NCBI GenBank assembly: GCA_038087015.1
Contig: JASBNA010000031.1
Coordinates: 186,001 to 250,000 of the forward strand
Length of the DNA stretch: 64,000 nt
Source of the DNA: Cerrena zonata
Lineage: Eukaryota > Basidiomycota > Agaricomycetes > Polyporales > Cerrenaceae
Direction: 5' to 3'
Shown here: positions 22,319 through 34,100 of the stretch, in pieces
Position numbering within the stretch: the first letter of the stretch is position 1
How the letters are laid out: the number at the start of each line of letters is the position of its first letter
The notes under the pieces: model-generated
Seen by the model: the letters and a program-made list of their open reading frames with translations, nothing else
Told to the model about the DNA's origin: nothing
The model's database searches: none
Made by a program: the position numbers and the translations under genes

Positions 22319-22896
22319 CCAGATGGTGGAGATATGATATGTATTGCGCCGAGAAGCAGTGTGGTTTTAAACCCGGTAACCTTTACTTATATCGGATGTG
22401 GAGCTTGGCGGTGAACGTATAATGGAAATTCGATGATATGAGATGTGAAGCATGTGAAGCGATTCCAGTTGTTTTGGGTCGCGAACGATCCATAGTGTCG
22501 TTCATGTCAAGTTTTAGGGCCAATTCTTTTTCCATCGTCGGCGCCGAGAACCCCGACAGAATAGACACCAAGTTATATGGAAATATAATATTGTTCATTT
22601 CCCAGTGATACTTTTGGATACCTGTTACGAGCCTGGGAAGTGCAAGGGTGATTAAGTTTGTTGCCTCAAGCATATCATGTACAAGGCTTGCATGTCACAA
22701 CGTGGTCAGGGTTCGAATGATGATGTTTAGTAAGAAGATGATCTCTTGATAGATACCATTTATGACCCAACCTCTCGCACACTGTCACGTCCTACTATAA
22801 GACAAAATCCTGGAGACATAGATTGAATCAGTTCCGCACATCAAGAGATGTACAATAAATATTTTCGAGACTTGCCTAATCAACAGGAAAGCGGAA
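22319..22896. other. Convergent intergenic region
   Basis: Lies between the 3' ends of the coiled-coil gene (plus) and the C2HC5 zinc-finger gene (minus). No gene recognised. Confidence 0.5.
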
Positions 22897-23813
22897 TCAC
22901 TTAGATCCCTTGTTATTTTCCTTGCCCGACTCCTCCTTCTTTCGGTCCTTGGATCTAATGGAGTTATTGTTCGCTTGGGTACTAGGAACGTACACGGCGT
23001 TCTCGCCATCCAAACGTGCCCAAGGTCGATCTGTATCGTTCTGCCTCGTGGAGAATGATACGTCAATCGGCGGTGGGGGCACTCGCTGAATCAGGTCCGC
23101 CGGCATGCCTTTTTCAGGGTCCTTGGATATAGATGCGGATGACGGTGGATGCGTCGTAAATGAGGAGACTTTTACTTTTTTAGTTTTAGAGTTCAGTGAT
23201 AGCACTTTGTGTGACTGGTTGACAGGATGGCTCTGGAGAGTCCCGGGTGCAGACTCCGACGGCTTACTGGAAGATGTAAAAAGAGTAGGAAAAGCGCCTT
23301 CCGCCTGGCGTACTTCCTCCGCCGCCCGCTGTCTCTGTTGCTCTTCCCGAAGCAAAGTGTCGCTTATCTCGTTGTCAATGCGTGAAATCAGAGCCAACCG
23401 CCCTTCTGGAGTTAGGATGGGCGTTGCACAGTGTGGGCATGCGTAGCACGGTGCATTCAACGAGCACAGAATCAACCCACACGATCGACATATAGGTATA
23501 TATTCTGACAGGACATGGTCTCTGGCTAAACGATTGAATCAAAAATTCCGCAGTCAGCCTCCGACTCGAAGAATGAAATATAGTGTCTAATACCCTGACA
23601 GAAACAGCCACCTTTAGGGTCTTGTCCCCCTGACTTGTCGAGGTCTTTCCGTAGCTTCTCGAGCTTTCGGACCTCCACGCTCTTCGGAGGTGCAGTAGTA
23701 TCATTCTGCTTCCCCTTCGCTTTCGCTTTCGGGGCCGCAGAGGATCTGTTCGCCGGAGGAATGCGATCTGAGGGGAGAGAGGAGCTGTGTGTCGTCCACG
23801 CGGTACGATGCAT
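22897..23813 (-). CDS. TRIP4/ASC-1-type C2HC5 zinc-finger protein (282 aa)
   Basis: Two exons: 23594-23813 and 22897-23525, joined in phase 1. The N-terminal 70 residues are basic and low-complexity (KAKAKGKQ) with a short helix (VEVRKLEKLRKDL). The zinc finger spans the intron: GGCFCQ, then RDHVLSEYIPICRSCGLILC and NAPCYACPHC, matching the spacing of the C2HC5 finger of activating signal cointegrator 1 (TRIP4), which in animals and yeast acts in transcription coactivation and in the ribosome-quality-control trigger complex. The rest is a charged helix (LLREEQQRQRAAEEVRQAE) and a disordered tail ending ENNKGSK. The length is short compared with animal TRIP4 and no ASCH domain is seen, as is usual for the fungal form. 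A GTAAGT lies about 40 bp upstream of the chosen start, so a 5' exon is possible. Confidence 0.78.
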
Positions 23814-24215
23814 TGCAATTGTCAGGAGTGGAGTTATTTGGTTCAAACTTACGATGGTTTTACGCGTTGATGGTAAAGAGCACAATATGGTTAGGATTTT
23901 GAAATGACTGGAGTGATGACGGGATCTCACGTGGAGGCCATGTGGACGTACCTTGTTCCGTTTTCAGTATCGACCCGCCAAGTACATAACACCACATCGA
24001 TCCATCATGTCCCATATTTCACTCTAGTGCGTCGGGTATTCTGTTAACTGTTTCAACGGTAGAAAGAAGCCGGTATGGAACAGTCCTCTTATCTTTATTT
24101 TTCTGCTGGTTTCGGCGGTATTTTTTTAAGGCCATTTATGTTCATAAACTTGATCTCTCCTGTCGCGGGTAGGAGATGGATATTAGGAATCGGGAGCTCC
24201 ATGATTTCTACCTCA
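23814..24215. other. Upstream region of the C2HC5 gene
   Basis: Likely promoter and leader of the minus-strand gene; no TATA box stands out. Confidence 0.4.
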
Positions 24216-24270
24216 TTGTACAACTCCATCGAGTGATATTGTACAACTCCATCGAGTGATATTGTTCGAC
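24216..24270. repeat. 23-bp tandem repeat, two copies and a partial third
   Basis: Two perfect copies (24216-24238, 24239-24261) of a unit beginning TTGTACAACTCCATCGAGTG, followed by a degenerate TTGTTCGACTCC. Confidence 0.85.
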
Positions 24271-27200
24271 TCCCGGGAGGTTACCTTTTGCGTCACCGCA
24301 CAGACGCCTTGACGAGAACACTGCTCTGTTCAAGCTCCGACCGTACTTGGATCAGAATATGGATGAATCGGCTTTCGACGAGTATCAAAAACAGACCGGT
24401 CCAAAGACTCACAACACGGTGGTAAAGTCTGTGCATCGTTAACCGCCTCGCCATGATAAAAGCTCCCAACTATACGGCTGCAGGCAGACGTAGCGGCCAG
24501 CAGATCAAGATCAACTCGTGGCTCAATGTATAGTACCTCCCGTGTCAAATAACGGTCCCTTATGAGGGTGATCTCGTATGTATTTCAAGAAATCTCATTC
24601 AGCCTCATTGTTGATGGCGTCAGCTTTGACAGAACTGAACACAGCCTCAGGACCTGCGGATTGACCGACCAGCGGTGGAAAGTACTAACAGTAAAAGGCT
24701 TGCGGTAAATTTTCATACAAGCTTCACACATGCTGCACCCGAGAACGATTGAAACCGTATACTGCCCAAACACCTATAATTACGCTAATAGGAAGACTAA
24801 GACCATGCTGCACCAAGCGAGGCAAGCATTGTTACTCATCATCGCTGGGTTATTTTCAAATATTATTTCTAACGTCCACCAATCGACTGCATCACTGATA
24901 AGAACATACTCCTGATAGAGTCCGTGACGGCTTCAGGTATTCATCAACAACGTCGCTAGGTCTTCATATCACCCGTCCTCGTGACGACTCTCTTACGCAG
25001 ACAAACAATCGTCGGTCGCTCCGACTTTTCAGGAACTGGCTCAAGGCGAATTTAATGTGTCAACGGCGTTAAGCCCTGTAACCGTGACACCCACTTCGGA
25101 GGTGTTCCAACCCACTTAGCAGTAGTTTTATCACCTTTCAGGCCCTCCTCCGTCTCTCAAGAGCATATTACATGGCTCCCGGTCAATCAATAATTCAGAT
25201 TCACCGCCGAACCCTGCACGTATCAAGATACGATCCTGATATGATTTCTGCGGCGCCCGGGATAAATTTCCGAACCCGAATTTGACGACCTCGAAGCAGT
25301 GACTATTAAACGGCAAGCAACATTGTTTCTGTGAACCCAGTTTCCTATTTTAACGATTGTATAATGATCGCAGTGGCGTTGCTCGTCCAAGTATGATGCT
25401 TTCCCGTTTGCCAAAGGGAAACTTCACCAGGGACTATTGTTGAACTGTTCATCGCGTCTCCGATGGTTCAACAAAAGTTGAACAGATGGTGGAAATATTA
25501 TCTCGAATCCTTGTTGGTATCGATGTTGGCTGTGTTGCAAACCGTGCTGGCGTTCATTAAATCCTCACTTAACGAGGATGAGATCCGGCTCTTAGGAACG
25601 ACTATCATCAAAATGAAGTTAGACATAGGAGACGACTTCGGAATACGATAGTGGAGTACGCACCCTCTGGTTCCTATCATTATCCTTGACACAGAAATAA
25701 TGGAAGAGAAGGCGGTTATTTCATTAAGTACTCTTCTCTATTCCCTGCATAGGCTTGAATTGCTTGTTGAGGAATTTAACGGACAGGATCATCGGAATCT
25801 GCGTATGATCCTAACAGTAAGGGGAAAAGGAAGTGAGAGCAAACGACATTTCCGAGCCCGAATCGCATACGGCCCATGGAGAAAGAAGTACAAGCCTTTG
25901 CTAATAATGAACTTGAACGAAAGACATCGGATGGACCCATGATTCGACCGATGTCATCGCGAACACTGTCGAAGTACCCAATCCAATCAGCTTCCCCTCC
26001 TCATCTTGACCTAACGAAACAGGGACACAAGAGAGAACCTGTCCCAGTCATCGCAGAGTCCATCATTACGTCTAGTCATTCTCATGAGACTCCGACCGAG
26101 AGACTGGGGGTCAGGTCTCCGATCTAACTTTAAACACCCTGATTCCAATCGCTGAGGGACCTGTGAGTGAGTTTGAATAGCCAGAGCAGTGAGAAATGTA
26201 TGGAAGCATTAACGGGAAGCATCTGCCACTCGCATTGTGCGCATTGCAATTTTTACACAAGCATATGGACCTTTTCGGCGTTGTCGCACACACGCACACA
26301 GGATGACACCGATCTTCTCTCGTTCCAAGACAAGGTTCATGTGCAGGGTTCAAAGACAAACGCTGATGCAACTGATACAGCTATTCACGCTCCCTCGATG
26401 ATCTTACCCTCTCGGCTTGTGTTACAATGCACAATAGTAAACCAGAAATACGTACACGGCAGAAACGTGGAATTTACCATGAGGTCCGGCAAGTTTGGAG
26501 TCCGAAATGCATAACGCCGCGTGTGGCCCTTTCTCTCTACGTTTACCGTAATGATAAGCACAAGTGGTGGGTAGGAATAGAAATACGTGAAGTAAACAGA
26601 TCGGTTGGTTTTTTGAAAGTCTGTTAACCGTATCGGTTAATAAACTTAGCCGACTTCGGGTTTGCAGTGAGCTGAAATGCGACGACCATCTTCCCATCTT
26701 GAACGACCATGTTTGAAAATGCCCCCGATAAAGTTCCACCACGATCATTCTGCTCTATCTTCGTCAAAACACCACAATCACTGAACGCGACTTACATGGT
26801 AGTTCTCATCCTCGTCTCCAGCGAGGGAACGTCCGCGGCAACTCCGAGCAACCACGAGTTGACACATCTTGACAAGTGACAACTTCATTCACCTAGTGCA
26901 GAGAAACCGCAGTGCCCAATCAAACCTAAGAATAAAGCTCGCCATGCATCGCCAATCACACATCACAGCATCACGCCCTCCCGGTCCAGCAATCAGCATC
27001 ATCATCATAGCTGCCTGAACCTACCTGGAAGTTGGCTGTTCGATGACCGTGAGATGATGAGCTGTGCAAGTCAAATCCGAACGGAGGGCATCAGATCAAT
27101 CAGCCACAATGCCTTTACTTTACCTAGACATCTTTCTCCCACTTCATGCCAACTGGACCCGTACTTCCTCGTTTGGTCCTGCTTCCCAGGTCATCAGGGC

Positions 27201-30027
27201 ATACCACAGCCAATTGAAAATCGAAGGACCGTAGAAGTAGCAAGGAATGAACCATAAATGAAAGCGAATCCCGCGTTCATGACGGCCAAATGCAGAATGG
27301 GGATGTGGTCATTACGCAAGTGCTTGGCTTGAGGACACATTATGGGAATTGGAGAAGGTCGATGAGGATTCCTTGCTGGTCGGAGGACGGACTGGCCGCG
27401 GACCGATCGTTCTGGTGAAGCTTGAGAAACCGGATGTCGAACGAATAGCTCAGGGTCCCCATTCAGTCTGATTGGGTCTATACAATAGACCTAGAGTAGA
27501 GTTTGGATCATGAGGTCTCCGTGACCCGGGTCAGAACGATCTGTTATCAGGCCCTACAGGCCCGGAGCGCAAGTGTTTTGAACTTTCGAGGTAGAATCTA
27601 GTTGATTGTGCACCCCAGCCGTGGTTAGGTGTTCGCTCGTGCATTCTCAGAATGCCGTAATCAGTAGCAACAGGGAAGAAAAAGGTTAAGGTTTGCGATG
27701 GATTCCGGACCAAAGTGGTGGGCATGTATACTAGAAGCAGCATATGACCAGATAAGCACGAACAGATACGCGGCGAGTTATAATGGGTCCAGGGGAGGGG
27801 ATGCATGGCGACATTCGAGACCTATCAAAATACAAATACATACGGGGATCAGTTCTCTTCTCTGATGTCGCATCAGATGCTAACATGTCCATGTCATCTG
27901 TCAAGAGTTCTAGGATATCAGACCACCGCTGCGTTGTCTCCGTCTCCATACGTATTAGGTATGTTGTTGCTGGATTGCGGGAAGTGTTTACCTTTGTGAC
28001 CTCGCATTTAGGTCCGTAAGTTCCGTATGCAATGATGACTATCGTTACATACCATTATCACCATTGGATCATTGAATGTTGGGAATGTTGGCACTGTTGC
28101 GGAGGAGAGGAAGATCGCGGTGTTATGATGTCCAAGTTCCATAAGTTCTGGATCGGAGACACAATGGTCTGACAGAACGCACGGTACAGACGCTTTTAAA
28201 AGGGCAACATTCATCGATGCATCTGCGCGACATTGATAATCTGATACTCTTCTGATCCTCCTCGTCTCTTGAGACCTGATACTTGATACGTTTGGTAGCA
28301 TGGAGTGAGGAGCTGGTGGGTAGCCATGATCGTAACAAACCCGCACCAACGGTCAACTTTGAAACAATGAGCCACGCACGCACAATAATAGCCGCAAAAC
28401 CACATACACAGTCGTCATAGACACCCAACACAAGATCGAAGCATACGAAGTCAACAGCTCAAACGCACTCGACGCGTTTCATATTCCTCGCCTTGTATTC
28501 TGATTTCCTGATTAGGAGGTAGGGCCTCCACGACCCTCCACGAGCAACGAGGGGAGTACGATAGATTGGATGGGGAAAGTGTACGAGGATTGGAGAAGGC
28601 CGTAAGATGGTTTACAGTCTTTTCCGTGCAAGTCGGGGCAGGCGAAGTCACCGGACGTTCGTTCATATCGGAGTCTTCCAGACGATAGCTCCACTTGTAT
28701 GCTACGCAAGATGCTAGCTAGCCACACGACCAGTAGACGGATACACATGTATTGAAACGTGCTGACGCCATTGAAGCATGAAGACCTTGATTTCGCGTCT
28801 ATCAATCTAGGGTGTATGGGGAAAAGATGCGCGTCTGGATACGGCGTAGTTTGTCGGCTAGGGTGTTATGTCCTCTTCGTCTTCTCATTCCAATACTTCG
28901 AGACGCACAAGTCCACCGATGTCAACGTAAGTTGAGAATTAAGAGCTCCACGAACAACGGGTGACCTAGGCAGGGCACCCAAATAGATACAGCAAGAGCG
29001 CCCCCAAGATGATCCAGATGCCGCAGGCGTATACGAGTCTACCAGTTGTTGGGCAAGCACATTGACTACAGCCTACAGGGAACAGCGGCTGTTGATCCTC
29101 GTACAGATGTCCGATGGTAACATCTAGTCTATCGGACGCCTTGTTCAACAGACTAGATGGCATATGATGGGACTTCGCTGATATCGTTGGCATTATGCCC
29201 AATTATGGTGGCGTCAGGGTCCAACTAGAGTCCCAGACATCTCCCTGGCATCTCCATGTCACCGGGTCTAACCATGCATCAGAGATGTGTGACCTCTCTC
29301 TCGCAAATTGGGTAATGGGCGCGCGCGCGGGAGCATCTAAAGATCAGAAGGGGATTGGAGCTGGGGGACCTGGGTGGCCAGGGCCTTCTCCTGTGATGGG
29401 ATGAATTACAATGAATATGATATGACGTTCCATGTATCGAATATTAGATGGTATTGGATATTTCGACATACCCATTGAGATAAACGGGAGAAGGGGTTCT
29501 CCGCATTGACAGCGCTCGTGCCTGTTTTTGTTCGCATGTGCATTCGGATAGTGCGCGGGTACGAAGTGGGCATGTGCGATTGAAACATTGAAGCAGTATT
29601 AGGTTGGGATACCGTTGGAGATAAGTCAACTCGGGGAGACCGCCTTTGGTCAGTTTTGATGATGCATCTGGAGATACTAACAGCGTGGGAGAGCCTGGAA
29701 GAGCTAAAAGCAAGTACCTTTAGAAAAGCACTCTAAAATCAACAGAGTTTATCGCTTTGATTCGAATGATTCGATGTTACGGGATATTCCCGTTGCCGAG
29801 GCTGCGTTACACGGGTAACAAGCTTGCATAGTTGCTTCGAATACACTGAGTTATATATGAATAAACCATGTAAAAAGCGAGGTCAAAAATAGCTTTGTTA
29901 ACATCGCTTTACGATTCGGGTTTGTGTCATTTCTGGTATTCAGAAGTGACGGCAGAAGCGTCAAACGGCCACTCTAGCCTCTCCAAGCATCAAACTGTTG
30001 CGTAAAGTACGAGATTGAAAAAAGTTT
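24271..30027. other. Gene-poor region, only exon-like fragments
   Basis: No complete gene was recognised in 5.8 kb. The most protein-like pieces are a minus-strand block at 24400-24590 (DRYLTREVLYIEPRVDLDLL, then a GTGAGT donor), a plus-strand block at 25463-25651, and a plus-strand block at 26167-26627 with two overlapping frames (RLVLQCTIVNQKYVHGRNVE and VALSLYVYRNDKHKWWVGIE). None has a clear start, stop or family match. They may be decayed genes or chance. No RNA genes or terminal repeats were seen. Confidence 0.35.
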
Positions 30028-30627
30028 TCAGACCTTCAAAAGATCTTCGGTAAGCATTAGGTCACATTGGATAAACGAGACGTTTGAGTGAGCTAGTAAT
30101 CTGTCAGGAATATACGAATACAAGGGAAGAAGAGTTTTACAGGCGTACCATTTATTGCGTGAAACCTTTTTGTCACCTGCTGTCGTATAACGTCGCTCAA
30201 ATGACGATGTGGCTTCAACGTTCAAGCCTGGGTCCATCGTCGTACGAGTCTGCGTGGACTTTCGAAAGTTCAATGGAGCTATGAAGCTGCGCACGTCGAG
30301 GTTATTACGAGTCGTTGGCACATATTCGTTTGTCGTGTGTCGTGTGACGCCTGTCACGTCGACCACAAAATGAAAAACCAGATCGAATTTCATGCAGTAA
30401 TTATGATGAGGGAAATCACCGTCCGCCCGATGAGACCAGAACAAGCGTTTGATTGAAAATGGTGGATCCGCGTTTTCCAAGATGGGGACTGATGGATGTC
30501 CGCCGGACGATGATTGAATTACCAGAAACAATAAACAGGATTTGACTGGAACGGGAACTGGATCTCGCTTCAGAGGAGCGGGAGAGCACGTTATGTTGAT
30601 CTGAGTGATCTGTGGTTGCATGACCAT
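30028..30627 (-). CDS. Long single-exon frame of unknown nature (199 codons)
   Basis: The longest uninterrupted frame in the gene-poor centre that is not explained by low complexity. It contains FSIKRLFWSHRADGDFPHHN and FDLVFHFVVDVTGV, which look protein-like, but no family is recognised and there is no paralog in the window. It could be a real gene, part of a spliced gene, or a chance frame. Confidence 0.22.
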   Translation of the reverse strand: MVMQPQITQINITCSPAPLKRDPVPVPVKSCLLFLVIQSSSGGHPSVPILENADPPFSIKRLFWSHRADGDFPHHNYCMKFDLVFHFVVDVTGVTRHTTNEYVPTTRNNLDVRSFIAPLNFRKSTQTRTTMDPGLNVEATSSFERRYTTAGDKKVSRNKWYACKTLLPLYSYIPDRLLAHSNVSFIQCDLMLTEDLLKV

Positions 30628-31501
30628 GGTAATGCGTATGATTGGACCTAGGCTTCTTTGTATAGATAGCCGACGTCTGAGGTTACAGAATAATCGGGCG
30701 CGACAGAAATGGTTTAGGACACGATGGTGGACAGAATCTTGCTATCAAACCCCCCTTGTGCAGGGTCGATGTGATAGAGTCTACCCCCCAAGCGAATTCG
30801 GGGGTTGGAAAGGGGATGACAGGACGGATGCAGAGGGGACAGGGAAGATTGTGTAATTCGCGATGACCGCCTGGGGAGAGGGGGAGGAAGGTGGCAGGAG
30901 CGGTGATGCCGAGAATGGACCGTTGAATGGGGAGTGATGGGGGAAGTTCTGAAGAGAAAAGGCGGATTATTTGAAAGGTACAAGGTTCAGTCGATGGATC
31001 AGGATGGATCTGTGTCTTGAAAGCAAGCTGAAACATATAGCTGGACCCATGCCTTGAGTAACAGATGCTGTAAACGCGAGCGAGGAACCTCGAAGGTTTC
31101 CGAGGCAGCAAACGAGGAAGCGAGAGACCACTTCTAAAGAGAGAACAAGAGCAGGAGAGACAGAGTCTGGGGATGTGCCGCGGTGCCGAGACGGTCGCCG
31201 CTTGTTGCGCGGTGATGAGAACGGAGCGGAGTGCGAAGAGGGGGGCAGCGTCTTTTGGGGGGCGTGCCGGTAGCCGAGGAGGATTTTGGCGGGGAGTGAC
31301 GCTGGGATGGTGGACAAGAGGGACGAGAGAAGAGGGAAAGGTATCACGACCGTGCAAGAGTTGCGAAATCAAATAACTGTGATACTTGGTAGGAAAGTAT
31401 ATTCCTATTGACGCGGCCGTCCAAGGACCCTTGCGCTTCTTCTGTCTTCTCTCTGTTCTCATCAGCACATCTCGCACAGACTCTCCGGGACAGCCTTGAG
31501 A
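30628..31501. promoter_or_regulatory. Strand-asymmetric purine-rich leader upstream of the GATA gene
   Basis: From about 30830 to 31350 the plus strand is strongly purine-rich (GAGAGGGGGAGGAAGG), which opens a long but low-complexity frame on the minus strand (30683-31531). I read this as non-coding. It lies between the 30.0 kb frame (minus) and the GATA gene (plus), so it may be a shared promoter. Confidence 0.35.
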
Positions 31502-33155
31502 ATGCTGTATGTACCTCCAATCCCCTTTCATTTATATAGATACCCTAATCACCTGCACTCTTCTGCATCCCCTAGCTCCAATCCGCCTTCGCCAATCCAT
31601 CGGGCAGCCCCCACAACCCGCACACAAAGTCCCCATCGTCTTCCACCGCGCTCGCCTCCGCCTATTGCGCCACACCTCCTCGACCCCGAGCTAGGTGACA
31701 AGCCCGTCAAGCACGAGTCCATCACTTTCATCGACGCCAACCCTGCAAAGCATCAGTTGCCTGAGCCTGTCCCATTCTCCTACTCGTCTTCGCCCCACCC
31801 GGTAGAACATCGTTGGGTGCGTCACCTCCCATCCACTATCACACACATGCTAACACACCTCATTTTAGGCACCACCTCCCCCACCACTGCATTTGTCTTT
31901 CACCCCTGCAGTCTTTGCAGTCCCATACGAGTTCAACATGCCTCACCGAGTCGAGGATAGATCGAGGTCAGTTGATAGGATCCTAGTGCCACCCTCGTCA
32001 ACCGTCAAAGTGTTTTGCTGATCCAATCATTTGCTCTCGATCAGCCGTCGCTCTGATGATCGAGCCTTCGAATCATCTCAACCTACTTTGGATCACTCGC
32101 CTGTCCCCTCCGTCACATCCCTCGCACACTCCTCCGTATCGACCCCCTCCCCTCCCGTACGTCATCTCCCTCTCTCCCACTCCTTCGTCCAGCACTCGTA
32201 CTCACCATACGCATCTGCCGCACAGCTCTCAGCTCCCCCGGGTCAATATTACCAACATCCTTCCTACACCTACAATCCCCCACCACCACCTCCAGGGAGG
32301 TACGCAGACGGGACCGTCCCCCATCCTTCTCACCATGGCTCGCATCCATATGTGCCTTCCAATGGACCCGCAACTACTCGGGCCATAAAACCGGCGTATG
32401 TTCCTACCCAGGAATACCCCGGTACAGCCAACTATGTTATCCACACCGACGACGCTTCAACAAAGTTGAGCGATCGGGTGAGGAGGAAATGTTTCAACTG
32501 CCGCACGACCGATACGTCTACCTGGCGACGGTCGAGTTTGACGCCTGGCAAAGTGGTGAGTGGATTTGTTTCACTCGACTAGTTCCTTGTGGCGGACGTG
32601 TTGCTGATTGTGGTCCCATTTCTTTGATTTTTCTCTTGTTCTCTACTCCACCTCAAAAAAACCGCAATGAAAACCCTAATACAGCTGTGCAACAAGTGTG
32701 GTCTCTTTGAACGTACACACTCCCGTCCTCGTCCGGAACAATTTCCTCACAAACGCGGACCAATTGTGACCACTTCATTCAAATCAACCCGAGACCCACC
32801 TCCCTCACACGGTCGAGTCTCTTCCCTCCCCCAAGCATCCCAAGTTATCCAATCACACGCCCCTCCGGTGGTCCCACCTCATCAGTATGACCACCCTAGC
32901 ATCGCTCCCCTCGTCAACCGACAAGATTCCCAATCTTCGCATATGAGTCATGCTGGACGTGTGAACTCGATCCATGGTGGACACAGTCCCGGTGGGACTC
33001 CACCCGAATTGAGGAACATCCTCAACGGGCCTCCTGATCACCAACAGGTGAATGGACAGGCTCTTGAAAATGGACATGGTGTCAGGACGAGCAGCACGCG
33101 GACAACGCCACACCAAAGTCCAAAAGTTGAACAACGAACACCCCCTCAGATATGA
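31502..33155 (+). CDS. GATA-type zinc-finger transcription factor (about 464 aa)
   Basis: Nuclear DNA-binding regulator. Exons: 31502-31816, 31869-31966, 32045-32555, 32685-33155, phases 0,2,0. The single GATA finger is split by intron 3: CFNCRTTDTSTWRRSSL before it, then after it LCNKCGLFERTHSRPRPEQF. The cysteine spacing is C-x2-C-x19-C-x2-C, longer than the usual x17 or x18. A basic, proline-rich segment follows the finger (EQFPHKRG), as in other basidiomycete GATA factors. The rest is Ser/Pro/His-rich and probably disordered, with PPPPPPG at about residue 215. The N-terminus is the least certain part: the chosen ATG opens the longest frame, but an upstream exon is possible. Which genes it controls is unknown; fungal relatives act in nitrogen, iron, light or morphogenesis control. 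Confidence 0.82.
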
Positions 33156-34100
33156 TCTTTGCATCGTTATCCTCTGAGTGTGCTTTCGGTGTTTCGATGT
33201 TTCACGACGCAAAAGCTTCATGCTTTTGCTTTTGCTATCTCCTATAGACACTCCCCGTTCGCCCTCCTTGTATTTATAACTATTGCGTGCCTATCTTTCC
33301 CTCCGTCTGCTCCCCGTCTCGATCTTGTCCGTCTTTGCTATTGCCGTCGTTTCTATTCAGGGCTCGGGTCCAAATAGAAAGAAGTCGCCTGTTGACTGTG
33401 ATTTCGTGATTTTATGTTTGATCGCGCTCCCCTCATCTTGGGAGGCTGAGCCTCGGACGATGTTCCGTCATGTCTGTTTGCTGGTCTCCACGTTGGTTCC
33501 CGTTTCCTCCTGTTTGATTAAGTACAAGTAGAGTATTCATACACCGGTATGCCTGGAAGTTCTGGGCTACCCAACTTGATACTTTATGTTCTTTGCACGC
33601 CCTTTTGTCTTTTTTTCCCTCATTCGTCGTGCAGTCGATCTTCCTTGAAGGATCTGTTTTTTATTCAATTATCATTGCTGCTGTATCAATTCTTTTTCTC
33701 TCGAAGGTTTCCCGTTCGTCGTTTCCCGTTCGTTTCTTCCTGCAGCTACTAGTAATATTTCTCTGTTTCATGTTTACCATATGTTTCACTTTGGTCTCCT
33801 ACTTCTACGATCGTTTGATCAAGTTACCGTACCTCCTTGCATATTCAATACTTCACCCCAAAAAACCAAAAGCTCTCCCTTACACACAACGTCAACTAAA
33901 CAAAAAAGGTACGTTGAAACCAGATATGGCTCCCATTGACTCTAAAACAGATCACTTTGAGGATTCCAATCCCATGAGCCCTGAGCGAAGCTGTCTCAAG
34001 TACTCCCGACCCGATTATTAACTCTCGGTCCCTTTCCCGTTCTTTATCCTCCGACATTCTCATCTCGATTCCTCCACGTCTCCTCATCCGAGGTGAGTCC
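33156..34100 (+). other. T/C-rich 3' region of the GATA gene
   Basis: Pyrimidine-rich sequence (CTTTTTTTCCCTCATTCG) that opens a hydrophobic frame at 33593-34021. I read it as a long 3' untranslated region or intergenic DNA, not as a membrane protein gene. Confidence 0.35.

Noticed and set aside
22700..22725. GGTTCGAA T-loop-like sequence
   Set aside because: No other tRNA element nearby.
30683..31531. 282-codon frame on the minus strand
   Set aside because: Caused by a long purine-rich plus strand; composition is Ser/Pro/Leu low complexity with no domain. More likely promoter DNA.
33593..34021. 142-codon hydrophobic frame after the GATA gene
   Set aside because: Arises from T-rich DNA (Phe, Leu, Ile, Val runs); no paralog or splice support.
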